A DNA stretch of 64,000 nucleotides from Profundibacter sp033851955 (lineage in GTDB: Bacteria > Pseudomonadota > Alphaproteobacteria > Rhodobacterales > Rhodobacteraceae): assembly GCA_033851955.1 (NCBI GenBank), contig JAWSVK010000009.1:248001-312000 (forward strand). The letters are read 5' to 3'. Positions 1-8,171 of the stretch are shown here, piece by piece (position 1 is the first letter of the stretch; each line of letters starts with the position of its first letter). The notes below the pieces were generated by a model. That model saw only the letters and a program-made list of their open reading frames with translations. It searched no databases and was not told the origin of the DNA. The position numbers and the translations under genes are program-made.

Positions 1-303
1 CTGACGCACCGCGCGGATGCACTGCCAGACGAATTGTCAGGGGGTGAGCGCCAACGCGCTGCCTTGGCACGCGCTGTGATCATGTCACCGGATGTGGTGC
101 TGGCGGACGAGCCGACCGGAAATGTCGATTGGGAAATGTCAAAACGGTTACTGAACCTATTGGTTGAGCTAAACCGGATGGGCAAAACAATCATGATCGC
201 TACCCACGATCTAAACTTGATCCGTGCTGCCAAATCGCAAGTGAATGCACGGGTGCTGCGGATCAATAATCGGCGATTGCAATTGGCCGGAGCGGATTTG
301 TGA
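1..303 (+). CDS. ftsE: Cell-division ABC transporter ATP-binding protein FtsE (3' part)
   Basis: This is the C-terminal 100 residues of FtsE; the reading frame is open at the left window edge, so the start lies outside. The ABC signature LSGGERQR is followed by the Walker B segment VVLADEPTGN and the switch histidine in IATHD, all in the order expected of an ABC ATPase. FtsE binds ATP in the cytoplasm and, with FtsX, couples divisome state to peptidoglycan hydrolase activation. Its TGA overlaps the GTG start of the next gene, ftsX, which supports the assignment over other ABC ATPases. Confidence 0.93.
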   Translation: MTHRADALPDELSGGERQRAALARAVIMSPDVVLADEPTGNVDWEMSKRLLNLLVELNRMGKTIMIATHDLNLIRAAKSQVNARVLRINNRRLQLAGADL

Positions 304-1205
304 AGTTGGATATGGAACAGGTCATTGCGTTGTTAAAAGGCGACACACAATCGGCCCAAGTCGTGCCGCCCAGCGGTTACACGGCCACGTTGACATTGTT
401 CACGTCAGCCGCGATGGCGTTTTTGGTGGTGTTCGCGCTGGCCTTGTCGCTAGCCACAGGGCGGCTGGCTGACAGATGGTCCAGTGAATTAGCACGCTCA
501 TCCACGGTGCGTATTTCGGCGCCGGCGGGCCAGATGGACGCGCAAACTCGTGCCGCAGCCGAAGTGCTGCGCACCACCCCGGGCGTCGCCCAAGCACGGG
601 TGTTGAGCAGTGACGAGCAAAAGGCATTGCTGGCGCCTTGGTTTGGGCCGGATTTGCCAATCGACAGCCTGCCGATTCCGCAGCTGATCGAGGTGATCGA
701 AGACGGGAATGGGTACGATGTGGAAGGGCTGCGTTTGCGCCTGTCCGCCGAAGCCCCGGGTGCGGTTTTGGATGATCACACCCGCTGGCGCAAACCCTTG
801 GTCAAGGCTGCGGACCGGTTACGCACGCTTGGACTGTTCTCGATCCTGTTGATCGCAATGGCGACGGGAGCGATGATCACGCTGGCCGCGAATGCGGCAT
901 TGGCAGCAAACAAACAAGTGATCCGCGTGCTGAGATTGGTAGGTGCCCAAGACACCTATATCGCGCAAGCCTTCGTGCGTCGCTTTACCCTGCGTGCCTT
1001 AACGGGGGCAGCGGCGGGGTCGGTGTTGGGGATGCTGGCAATACTATTGTTGCCAAGCGCATCGACGGCAGGCGGGTTCTTGACGGGGCTTGGATTTCAA
1101 GGCTGGCATTGGCTATGGCCCATTGTCATACCACCATTGGCAGCTGGGGTGGCATTTTGGGCAACCCGCGCAGCCGCCCTTCGCAGTTTACGGGAGCAGA
1201 CCTGA
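300..1205 (+). CDS. ftsX: Cell-division protein FtsX
   Basis: A 301-residue integral membrane partner of FtsE. One hydrophobic segment near residues 33-53 is followed by a periplasmic domain of about 120 residues, then three more segments near 178-200, 232-255 and 270-292, which is the four-pass FtsX layout. The GTG start overlaps the ftsE stop (GTGA). FtsEX in other bacteria controls murein hydrolases through an EnvC-type activator, and a degenerate EnvC-like protein is encoded at 38565-39704 in this same window. Its own TGA overlaps the next ATG. Confidence 0.92.
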   Translation: MKLDMEQVIALLKGDTQSAQVVPPSGYTATLTLFTSAAMAFLVVFALALSLATGRLADRWSSELARSSTVRISAPAGQMDAQTRAAAEVLRTTPGVAQARVLSSDEQKALLAPWFGPDLPIDSLPIPQLIEVIEDGNGYDVEGLRLRLSAEAPGAVLDDHTRWRKPLVKAADRLRTLGLFSILLIAMATGAMITLAANAALAANKQVIRVLRLVGAQDTYIAQAFVRRFTLRALTGAAAGSVLGMLAILLLPSASTAGGFLTGLGFQGWHWLWPIVIPPLAAGVAFWATRAAALRSLREQT

Positions 1206-1933
1206 TGGGATACGCAATTCAATGGCTCCGCAGCCTGATTTTCGCCATTCAAATGTATTTGATGATGCCGCTTATGGGATTGGTCTTTGTGCCGATAGCT
1301 CTGTTCGACCGTACCAAAGTCTATACCTTTGTCAAAACCTATGCCCGCTATTGTCGCTGGTCCCTCGCGTGGATCGCGGGGGTGAAAACTGAGGTGCGCG
1401 GCGAGGTGCCGACAGACGCCTGCTTGATCGCCTCAAAACACCAATCATTTCTGGACGTCATCCTGCTGATTTCGGTCGCGTGGCAACCCCGTGTGATTAT
1501 CAAACGCGAACTGCATTACCTACCCGTGTTTCGATTTTTCGGCTCTCGCATGGGCAATGTCCCAGTCAATCGTGGCACCCGCGGCAAAGCGATTATCAAA
1601 ATGAAGGCCGACGTGGACAGTGGTAAAAACCTGCCTGGGCAATTGTTGATCTACCCACAAGGCACGCGCGTTGCGCCGGGTGTGAAAGCGCCATATAAAA
1701 TAGGCACTGGATTGCTGTATGAACAAACTGAGATGGACTGTGTTCCAGCCGCAACCAATGTCGGGGTGTTTTGGCCCAAACGCGGGGTTTATCGCAAACA
1801 GGGCACGGCCGTATTGGAGTTTTTGCCCCGTATCAAAGCGGGCAAGCCACGGGCCGAGTTTATGGCCGAAATGGAACAAGTGATCGAAACGGCTTCGGAT
1901 CGGTTGATGGCAGAGGCGGGGTTCAAGGGCTGA
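1205..1933 (+). CDS. 1-acyl-sn-glycerol-3-phosphate acyltransferase (PlsC family)
   Basis: A 242-residue lysophospholipid acyltransferase. The catalytic HX4D box is HQSFLD (residues 79-84), block II is NVPVNRG, and YPQGTR (150-155) replaces the usual FPEGTR, so the glutamate of block III is a glutamine. An N-terminal hydrophobic segment (about 10-34) anchors it in the inner membrane. The ATG at 1205 overlaps the ftsX stop; a longer in-frame extension to 1109 lies inside ftsX and is not used. It probably makes phosphatidic acid, though it could act on another lyso-lipid. Confidence 0.86.
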   Translation: MGYAIQWLRSLIFAIQMYLMMPLMGLVFVPIALFDRTKVYTFVKTYARYCRWSLAWIAGVKTEVRGEVPTDACLIASKHQSFLDVILLISVAWQPRVIIKRELHYLPVFRFFGSRMGNVPVNRGTRGKAIIKMKADVDSGKNLPGQLLIYPQGTRVAPGVKAPYKIGTGLLYEQTEMDCVPAATNVGVFWPKRGVYRKQGTAVLEFLPRIKAGKPRAEFMAEMEQVIETASDRLMAEAGFKG

Positions 1934-2538
1934 TGGAATATCTGGATACGATTGAGGCCCTCGAAGCGATTTATGGTACGCCGGCCAAGGCGTCCGTGAT
2001 CAAAGTCGTGGATCACCTGACGCCAATGTACCGCGCATGGATCGAACGCAGCCGATTTTGCGTGATTTCTACCGTTGGGCCGGATGGCACTGACAGCTCA
2101 CCTCGCGGCGATGTCGGGCCAGTGGTGATCACACTGGATCAGCATACGTTGGCACTGCCCGATTGGCATGGCAACAACCGCATGGACACCCTGCGCAACA
2201 TCATTGATGACGGACGAATTTCGCTGATGTTCATGGTGGCCGGATCGAACAGCGTGATGCGCGTGAATGGCCGCGCGAAAATTACCACCGACGTCGATAT
2301 GCTGGCGCGGTTTGAGGTTGAAGGCAAGCAGCCGCGTTCGGTGATTATCATTAAAATCAACGAGGTCTATTTTCAATGTGCGCGCGCTGTGATGAGGGCG
2401 GGCTTGTGGACAGATGGTGATTTGTCAGGCGGGTTGCCAACTGTCGGCGAGATTTTAAAGGAAATAACCTCGGGCGAATTTGACGGCGAAAGCTATGATT
2501 TGACGTGGGGTGCTCGGGCAAAGGAAACGATGTGGTAG
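1933..2538 (+). CDS. Pyridoxamine 5'-phosphate oxidase family FMN-binding protein
   Basis: A 201-residue protein of the PPOX split-barrel fold, closest in layout to the MSMEG_1061-type subfamily. The stretch around residues 41-60 (RFCVISTVGPDGTDSSPRGD) is the typical flavin-binding strand pattern, followed by NNRMDTLRNI and GRISLMFMV. The ATG overlaps the stop of the upstream acyltransferase, so it belongs to the ftsEX operon by transcription. The substrate cannot be told from sequence. Its last bases overlap the start of the following phosphatase gene. Confidence 0.8.
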   Translation: MEYLDTIEALEAIYGTPAKASVIKVVDHLTPMYRAWIERSRFCVISTVGPDGTDSSPRGDVGPVVITLDQHTLALPDWHGNNRMDTLRNIIDDGRISLMFMVAGSNSVMRVNGRAKITTDVDMLARFEVEGKQPRSVIIIKINEVYFQCARAVMRAGLWTDGDLSGGLPTVGEILKEITSGEFDGESYDLTWGARAKETMW

Positions 2539-3185
2539 AACTGACGTTAATCCGCCACGGCCAAGCCCAGACAGGGGCCAAGGATGAAGCCAGCTATGAC
2601 AGCCTGTCCGATCTGGGCCACCAACAAGCCCGTTGGTTGGGGGAAAGCCTGCGTGATGTGCAGCCCTTTGATCAGGTCATATCTGGGGCGATGACGCGCC
2701 AAATTGAAACGGCGCAGTCCATGTCGCTGGCGCGGGTTCCGCACAGCACCGATGCACGGTTGAATGAGCTGGATTATTTTGGATTGGCCGAGAGTTTACG
2801 CATAAATCAGGGCATAGAAATTCCGCGCTCTATGCAGGCTTTCGCGTTGCATGTGCCGCAGCTTTTGGATGCTTGGCGTGAAAAGAATGTTGATGATGGA
2901 TTGGAAACTTACGAAGCGTTTTGCAGTCGCATCATGGGCGCGCTGCATAACGCGGCAGGTCAGGACGGGCGCATTGCGTTGGTCAGCTCGACAGGTGTGA
3001 TCGCAACCTTGTCAGCCATTGCGTTGGGTTTGGATATGGTAAAAAAGACCAAACTGTTTTTACGGGTGATGAACACGTCCGTTCACAAGTTTGAACTGGT
3101 TGGCGATGATCTGCATCTGCTCCAGTTTGGCGCGATCCCGCATCTGGAACATCCCGACCGCGCCCACGCCCGCACCTATGGCTAG
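2532..3185 (+). CDS. Histidine phosphatase family protein, second catalytic His absent
   Basis: A 217-residue phosphoglycerate-mutase-fold protein. The nucleophile motif LIRHGQA is at residues 6-12 and the ISGAMTRQIETAQ segment carries the second arginine. The place where the family normally has VSHGG reads LVSSTGVI, so the second histidine is missing and activity may be reduced or different. The GTG at 2532 is preferred because AGGA lies seven bases upstream and it is followed directly by the conserved strand; an alternative upstream start at 2505 would add nine residues. Last gene of the ftsE-led operon. Confidence 0.78.
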   Translation: MVELTLIRHGQAQTGAKDEASYDSLSDLGHQQARWLGESLRDVQPFDQVISGAMTRQIETAQSMSLARVPHSTDARLNELDYFGLAESLRINQGIEIPRSMQAFALHVPQLLDAWREKNVDDGLETYEAFCSRIMGALHNAAGQDGRIALVSSTGVIATLSAIALGLDMVKKTKLFLRVMNTSVHKFELVGDDLHLLQFGAIPHLEHPDRAHARTYG

Positions 3186-3229
3186 GGGCGCGATTGCGGG
3201 CCGCTCATCAAACCTGACAGTTTTCTTCG

Positions 3230-4192
3230 CTAGGCGGCCAGCCCTTTGGAGCCGATTGACAGGAACTTTTCACGCCGGTCCTTGACCAAAGCCGCTGGCT
3301 TTTTCTTGGACAGTTGTTTCAGGCTTGCGTTTAGCGCTTTACCGACGCTTGCGATGGCGGCCTGTTTGTCACGTTGCGCACCGCCGGCTGGTTCTTTGAT
3401 GATCACATCCGCAACGCCCAACTGTTTCAAATCCTGCGCGGTTAGACGCAAGGCCTCGGCAGCTTCACGCATCTTTTCGGCGTCCTTCCAGAGGATCGAG
3501 GCACAACCCTCGGGGGTGATCACCGAGTAGACGGAATGTTCCAACATCAGCAACCGGTTCGCCGTGGCAAAGGCCACAGCCCCGCCGGAACCACCTTCAC
3601 CAATGATCACTGAAATCAGCGGTACTTTGACCTGCAAGCATTTCTCGGTGGAACGTGCAATCGCCTCGGACTGGCCGCGCTCTTCGGCACCTTTACCGGG
3701 GTATGCACCGGGGGTGTCGACCAGCGTGATGATCGGCAGCCCAAATTTGTCAGCCAACTCCATCAAGCGGATGGCTTTGCGATAACCTTCGGGCCGCGCC
3801 ATGCCGAAATTGCGCTCAATGCGCGATTTGGTATCATGACCCTTTTCCAACCCAATCACCATAACAGGTGTGTCGCCCAACCGCGCCAACCCGCCCATCA
3901 CGGCGTGATCGTCGGCAAAGTTCCGATCCCCCGCCAAGGGCGTGAACTCGTTGAACAGAGCCTCAATATAGTCCTTGCAATGTGGGCGATCCGGATGACG
4001 CGCAACTTGGCATTTGCGCCAAGGGGTCAGATCCTTGTAAAGCTCGATCAACATGTCAGCGGCTTTTTTATCAAGCGCCGCGGCCTCGGCCTCAACATCT
4101 GTTTCCTCGCTCGCACGTGCCATCGCACGCAGCTCTTCAGCTTTGCTTTCAATTTCCGCCAGCGGTTTTTCAAATTCGAGGTAATTGGCCAT
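3230..4192 (-). CDS. accA: Acetyl-CoA carboxylase carboxyltransferase subunit alpha
   Basis: A 320-residue AccA. It pairs with AccD (encoded at 46035-46982) to move carboxyl from carboxybiotin to acetyl-CoA, the first step of fatty acid synthesis. Recognisable blocks are the N-terminal YLEFEKPLAEIESKAEELR helix, VDTPGAYPGKGAEERGQSEAIA, and IIGEGGSGGAVA. The ATG at 4192 is chosen because the family begins at MANYLEFE; the frame stays open upstream to 4558 but that extension has no family match and crosses the start of the divergent AraC gene. Confidence 0.96.
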   Translation of the reverse strand: MANYLEFEKPLAEIESKAEELRAMARASEETDVEAEAAALDKKAADMLIELYKDLTPWRKCQVARHPDRPHCKDYIEALFNEFTPLAGDRNFADDHAVMGGLARLGDTPVMVIGLEKGHDTKSRIERNFGMARPEGYRKAIRLMELADKFGLPIITLVDTPGAYPGKGAEERGQSEAIARSTEKCLQVKVPLISVIIGEGGSGGAVAFATANRLLMLEHSVYSVITPEGCASILWKDAEKMREAAEALRLTAQDLKQLGVADVIIKEPAGGAQRDKQAAIASVGKALNASLKQLSKKKPAALVKDRREKFLSIGSKGLAA

Positions 4193-4320
4193 GTGGTTCT
4201 CCGAAATACTGTTGCACTGATATATGACTGTGTGAAGATAGATTTGCAACGGGGACAGTTTAGCAAGATTTGTCAAAAGCGGGTGTGGTTGGATGGATTT
4301 GGGACCGGTTTGGAGTGATG

Positions 4321-5175
4321 ATGCCAAAATCATATGAAAAACGCCTGATGCGGGTGCTGGAATACATCCACGCCAATCCGGCAGGCGACCTATCTTTGGA
4401 TGCTTTGGCAGACGTGGCCGCGATGTCACGGTTTCATTGGCATCGGGTGTTTCAGGCGATGACAGGCGAAACCTGTGCCAATGCCACGCGGCGGATACGT
4501 CTATATAGAGCCGCCTGTTGGTTGATCGAAACGGATGATCCGGTGGCGAAGGTGGCAAAGCGCTGTGGATACCCCAACGTTCAGAGTTTTAGCCGTGCCT
4601 TTCAAACGGCATTTGGCAAGCCGCCTGTTCAGTTCCGTAACCGAGGCGATTTGACGTCACCCTATTTGCAGATAAAAAAAGGAGAATACCCGATGTTTCC
4701 AGTAGAAGTTTTGAACGCACCTTCACGGCGCATCGCAGCCAAATCGCACCTCGGGCCTTACCCCGAAATTGGTTCGGCGTTTCAACAGTTGGCTGCAGTA
4801 TTTTCTGCGCGCAATCTGTGGGGGCAAGCGGCGGGTATGTTGGCGATTTGCTATGATGACCCTGACGCTGTCGCACCAGAAAACCTGAGGAGTCACGCGG
4901 GGGTGATTGTGAACGCGGAATTTGAAATGCCCGAAGGGTTGGAATCCGTTGACGTGCCAGACGGGAAAATGGCCGTCATGCATTATAGAGGTCCCTATGC
5001 AGGATTAAAGGCCGCCTATGACTACTTGTATAGTGATTGGTTGAACGGCTCTGACGAAGAATTGCGCGATGCGCCGAGTTATGAGGTTTATCTGAATGAC
5101 CCTATGGACACCAAACCGGATGACCTGTTGACGGATATATATGTACCGCTGTGTGAGAAAGGGGCTTTGGGGTGA
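4321..5175 (+). CDS. AraC family regulator with C-terminal GyrI-like effector domain
   Basis: A 284-residue Rob/SoxS-like regulator. Two helix-turn-helix motifs fill residues 1-105 (LSLDALADVAAMSRFHWHRV, then VAKVAKRCGYPNVQSFSRAF), and residues about 120-284 form a GyrI-like small-molecule-binding domain containing VMHYRGPYAGLKAAYDYL. Two adjacent ATGs (4318, 4321) are possible; the second has a better distance from GGAG at 4312-4315. It overlaps the next gene, another GyrI-like protein, by GTGA, so the two are co-translated and probably act on the same hydrophobic or cationic ligand. Confidence 0.85.
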   Translation: MPKSYEKRLMRVLEYIHANPAGDLSLDALADVAAMSRFHWHRVFQAMTGETCANATRRIRLYRAACWLIETDDPVAKVAKRCGYPNVQSFSRAFQTAFGKPPVQFRNRGDLTSPYLQIKKGEYPMFPVEVLNAPSRRIAAKSHLGPYPEIGSAFQQLAAVFSARNLWGQAAGMLAICYDDPDAVAPENLRSHAGVIVNAEFEMPEGLESVDVPDGKMAVMHYRGPYAGLKAAYDYLYSDWLNGSDEELRDAPSYEVYLNDPMDTKPDDLLTDIYVPLCEKGALG

Positions 5176-5810
5176 TCAAAACGGATTTTAAGAAAGTGGA
5201 TAAGGCGCTTTACTCGGGCAAGGTTGGCCGGTTTGACGTGATTGAGGTGCGGCAGCAGTCATACTTGACGATTGATGGTGCCGGAAATCCTGGCACGACC
5301 CCAGCCTATGGCCGTGCCCTCGCTGCGCTCTATGGATTGAGTTACGGGTTGAAATTTCATGGTAAACTGCGAGGGGTGGACCATGTGGTTGGGCCGCTGG
5401 AAGGGCTGTGGTGGGCTGACGATATGAGCAGTTTTGCGTCCCGCGAAAAAGATAAATGGCAATGGACCATGATGATCCGGCAACCTGATTGGGTGACGGC
5501 AGCGGATCTGGTGCAGGTGTTGGAAAGCGTGGTTGCTAAGACCGCCAAGAAACGCGATGCGGCGACGGATGAGTCGACCTTGCGGCAGATTCGGTTGGGG
5601 GCTTTGGTTGAGGGGCTGGTGGTGCAAGTGCTGCATGTCGGATCGTATGATGAAGAGGGGCCGGTGTTGGCGGAAATGCACAATCGGTTTATACCCGAAA
5701 ACGGATTGGCAATGCGAGGGTTGCACCACGAAATCTATCTGGGGGACCCGCGAAAAGTCACCCCAGATAAATTAAAAACCGTCCTGCGCCAGCCGGTGAC
5801 CCGAACTTAG
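5172..5810 (+). CDS. GyrI-like domain-containing protein
   Basis: A 212-residue single-domain GyrI-like protein. The C-terminal HHEIYLGDPRKVTPDKLKT block is characteristic of the subfamily found beside AraC-type regulators. The GTG start overlaps the stop of the AraC-GyrI gene. Family members bind or hydrolyse small cyclic or electrophilic compounds; the actual ligand is unknown. A stem-loop with a T run lies just after the stop. Confidence 0.8.
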   Translation: MIKTDFKKVDKALYSGKVGRFDVIEVRQQSYLTIDGAGNPGTTPAYGRALAALYGLSYGLKFHGKLRGVDHVVGPLEGLWWADDMSSFASREKDKWQWTMMIRQPDWVTAADLVQVLESVVAKTAKKRDAATDESTLRQIRLGALVEGLVVQVLHVGSYDEEGPVLAEMHNRFIPENGLAMRGLHHEIYLGDPRKVTPDKLKTVLRQPVTRT

Positions 5811-5838
5811 CGGAGCCGCTGCGCGGCGCTGATTTTTT
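5809..5838 (+). terminator. Intrinsic terminator after the GyrI-like gene
   Basis: AGCG (5809-5812) and CCGC (5816-5819) can pair with GCGG (5823-5826) and CGCT (5827-5830), giving an eight-pair stem with a three-base bulge, followed by GATTTTTT. It begins at the stop codon of the upstream gene. Confidence 0.6.
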
Positions 5839-5842
5839 AGAT

Positions 5843-5876
5843 GCCTCCGGCGGAGGTATTTTAGGCAAGAAGAAGG
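5843..5876. repeat. Short palindromic element followed by ATTTT and AGAAGAAG, of the kind common between Rhodobacteraceae genes
   Basis: The stem GCCTCC/GGAGGT with loop GGC is followed by ATTTT and GGCAAGAAGAAG. From general knowledge, near-identical strings (CCTCCGGCGGGGATATTT...AGAAGAAG) recur at gene ends in many Rhodobacteraceae genomes. It lies between two convergent genes and probably acts as a second terminator. Confidence 0.5.
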
Positions 5877-5877
5877 G

Positions 5878-6837
5878 CTAGTTGCCGCTGATCATTTCAG
5901 ATTGACGCACGATGACTTCGGCTTGTTTGATGCTGGCGATGTCGACCAAACGGCCTTTGTAGACAGTTGCGCCTTCGCCGTTGGCTTTGGCCTGTTCCAT
6001 CGCGGCAATGATTTCACGGGCCTCTGTGACTTGTTCATCTGACGGGGTGAATACCTCGTTTGCCAGTGCGATTTGCTTCGGGTGGATCGCCCATTTCCCG
6101 ACCATGCCAAGGGTGGCGGAGCGACGTGCTTGGGCGCGAAAACCCTCATCATCGGAGAAATCCCCAAAGGGGCCATCTACGGGCAACACCCCGTGGGTGC
6201 GACAAGCTGCAACGATCGCGGTTTGGGCCCAGTGCCACGGATCAGACCAATATTTTGCGCCTTCATGTGTCATGTAGTAGTTTTCTTGCGTGCCACCAAT
6301 GCCAGTGGTTTGCATGCCCATAGAGGCGGCGAAATCGGCTGCGCCGAGTGACATGGCTTGCAAGCGTGGGGAGGCTGCAGCGATTTCTTCGACATGTGAA
6401 ATGCCGGCAGCGCTTTCGATGATCACCTCAAAGCTGATCGGCTTTGTGCGGCCTTTGGCAGTTTCGATGGCGGTGACAAGCGCGTCGACGGCATAGATGT
6501 CGGCGGCGCAGCCAACTTTGGGGATCATGATCTGGTCTAGTCGGTCGCCCGCAAGTTCCAGCAGATCAACCACATCACGATACCAATAAGGCGTGTCCAA
6601 GCCGTTGATCCGCACGCTGAGAACCTTGTTGCCCCAATCGATATCATTGATTGCGTCGATCACATTGGCGCGGGCGCTGTCCTTGTCGGACGGTGCGACA
6701 CTGTCCTCTAGATCGATGTTGATCACATCCGCCGCCGAGGTTGCCATTTTGGCGAATAATTCAACGCGGGACCCCGGGCCAAACAGCTGGCAGCGGTTTG
6801 GACGGGCAGGGGCAGTGGGTTGGAGGCGAAAGCTCAT
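5878..6837 (-). CDS. mcl1: L-malyl-CoA/beta-methylmalyl-CoA lyase
   Basis: A 319-residue CitE-like lyase. The N-terminus (FRLQPTAPARPNRCQLFGPG) and the INIDLEDSVAPSDKD block match the Rhodobacter Mcl1 type. Mg-dependent cleavage of malyl-CoA to acetyl-CoA and glyoxylate, and of beta-methylmalyl-CoA to propionyl-CoA and glyoxylate, serves the ethylmalonyl-CoA pathway in relatives. No other genes of that pathway are in the window. It is divergent from dgcN across 274 bases and convergent with the GyrI-like gene. Confidence 0.9.
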   Translation of the reverse strand: MSFRLQPTAPARPNRCQLFGPGSRVELFAKMATSAADVINIDLEDSVAPSDKDSARANVIDAINDIDWGNKVLSVRINGLDTPYWYRDVVDLLELAGDRLDQIMIPKVGCAADIYAVDALVTAIETAKGRTKPISFEVIIESAAGISHVEEIAAASPRLQAMSLGAADFAASMGMQTTGIGGTQENYYMTHEGAKYWSDPWHWAQTAIVAACRTHGVLPVDGPFGDFSDDEGFRAQARRSATLGMVGKWAIHPKQIALANEVFTPSDEQVTEAREIIAAMEQAKANGEGATVYKGRLVDIASIKQAEVIVRQSEMISGN

Positions 6838-7111
6838 GAGTGTACCTGTGAGTAATTATGTTTCGGAATGGGTTTCGAATTGGATATTATAGTGCGCGGC
6901 TGTTCGCAAGATGCGAAAATGGGACGCTTCGTTACCCAAAGCATGCAGCCATGGAATCTATTGAAAAAATTCCATCCAACGCAAGATAATTCGATGGCTT
7001 GGTCGTTTTGGCGTCATATTTTCGCCAATTCATACATTCAAGCACGAAATTTACAAAGCAATGCGCAGGGCGATTGCGCATTATCGCGCTGAATAATTTG
7101 AGGACAGAATC

Positions 7112-8113
7112 ATGATCGAGACACCATACTTGTTATTTCTCGGCGATGCGCCGGACCAATTGGCTGTAAAAGTGGCCCAAGGCATCAAAGATTGGCGACC
7201 TGAAAATTCGGTTGGGCAATTCCGGATGACGGGTTGTGGCGCTGACCTTGGATTGATGGATATGACATTGGCCGAGGCCAAAGCGGCGGGTGCGAAGACC
7301 TTGGTGATTGGCGTGGCCAACCGTGGTGGGGTGATCTCGCAAGCGTGGCGCGACGTGATGGTGCAGGCGCTGGAGATGGGCTTTGATATTGCCAGCGGGT
7401 TACACAACCTGTTGCGTGATGAAGGCCCCGTGATGGCCGCTGCGCAAACCTTTGGCGGCACTTTGCACGATGTGCGGGTGCCCTCGGTTGGTTACCCAAT
7501 CGCGAATGGTGTGAAACGAACGGGTAAGCGGGTTTTGGCCGTGGGCACCGATTGCTCGGTTGGTAAGATGTATACTGCGTTGGCGATGGACGCGGAAATG
7601 AACAAACGCGGCATGAAATCGACGTTTCGAGCCACAGGCCAGACCGGAATTTTGGTGACTGGCCACGGGGTTCCGCTGGATGCTGTCGTGGCCGATTTTA
7701 TGGCAGGTGCGATTGAATATCTGACGCCGGATAACGACGCCGATCACTGGGATCACATCGAGGGGCAGGGCAGCCTGTTTCACGCCTCGTATTCCGGTGT
7801 GACAATGGCGTTGATCCACGGTGGACAACCAGATGCGTTGATCTTGGCGCACGAACCGACACGCACCCACATGCGCGGCTTGCCGGATTATTCCCTGCCG
7901 TCATTGGAGCGGTTGCGCGATACGGCTTTGCCGCTTGCGCAGATTGTGAATCCAGCCTGTCAAGTTGCGGGCATTTCGGTCAATACGCAACATTTTGACG
8001 AGGATCAGGCACTGACCTATTTAGCTGAAGTCGAGGCGCGTATGGGTTTGCCTGCGGTTGATCCGTTCCGTCAAGGTGCTGGGCGTCTGGTGGATGCGCT
8101 GGCCATAATTTAG
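7112..8113 (+). CDS. dgcN: DUF1611 protein, probable D-glutamate N-acetyltransferase DgcN
   Basis: A 333-residue DUF1611 protein with an N-terminal Rossmann-like half and a C-terminal P-loop half carrying GTDCSVGK at residues 145-152. In marine proteobacteria DgcN acetylates D-glutamate to N-acetyl-D-glutamate, which DgcA then racemises. The assignment rests on the family and on the immediate neighbour dgcA. The ATG at 7112 follows a purine-rich GAGGACAG. First gene of a three-gene unit dgcN-dgcA-dat, with 58 bases to dgcA. Confidence 0.82.
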   Translation: MIETPYLLFLGDAPDQLAVKVAQGIKDWRPENSVGQFRMTGCGADLGLMDMTLAEAKAAGAKTLVIGVANRGGVISQAWRDVMVQALEMGFDIASGLHNLLRDEGPVMAAAQTFGGTLHDVRVPSVGYPIANGVKRTGKRVLAVGTDCSVGKMYTALAMDAEMNKRGMKSTFRATGQTGILVTGHGVPLDAVVADFMAGAIEYLTPDNDADHWDHIEGQGSLFHASYSGVTMALIHGGQPDALILAHEPTRTHMRGLPDYSLPSLERLRDTALPLAQIVNPACQVAGISVNTQHFDEDQALTYLAEVEARMGLPAVDPFRQGAGRLVDALAII

Positions 8114-8171
8114 GGCTGGCGCTCGGCAAGCCTTTGGGCTTTTCTCGCTCGGGACAATCGGAGAAGTTTAT

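Noticed and set aside
6868..7092. 74-codon frame in the mcl1-dgcN gap
   Set aside because: There is no ribosome binding site and no hydrophobic or conserved pattern; the gap is more simply a divergent promoter region.
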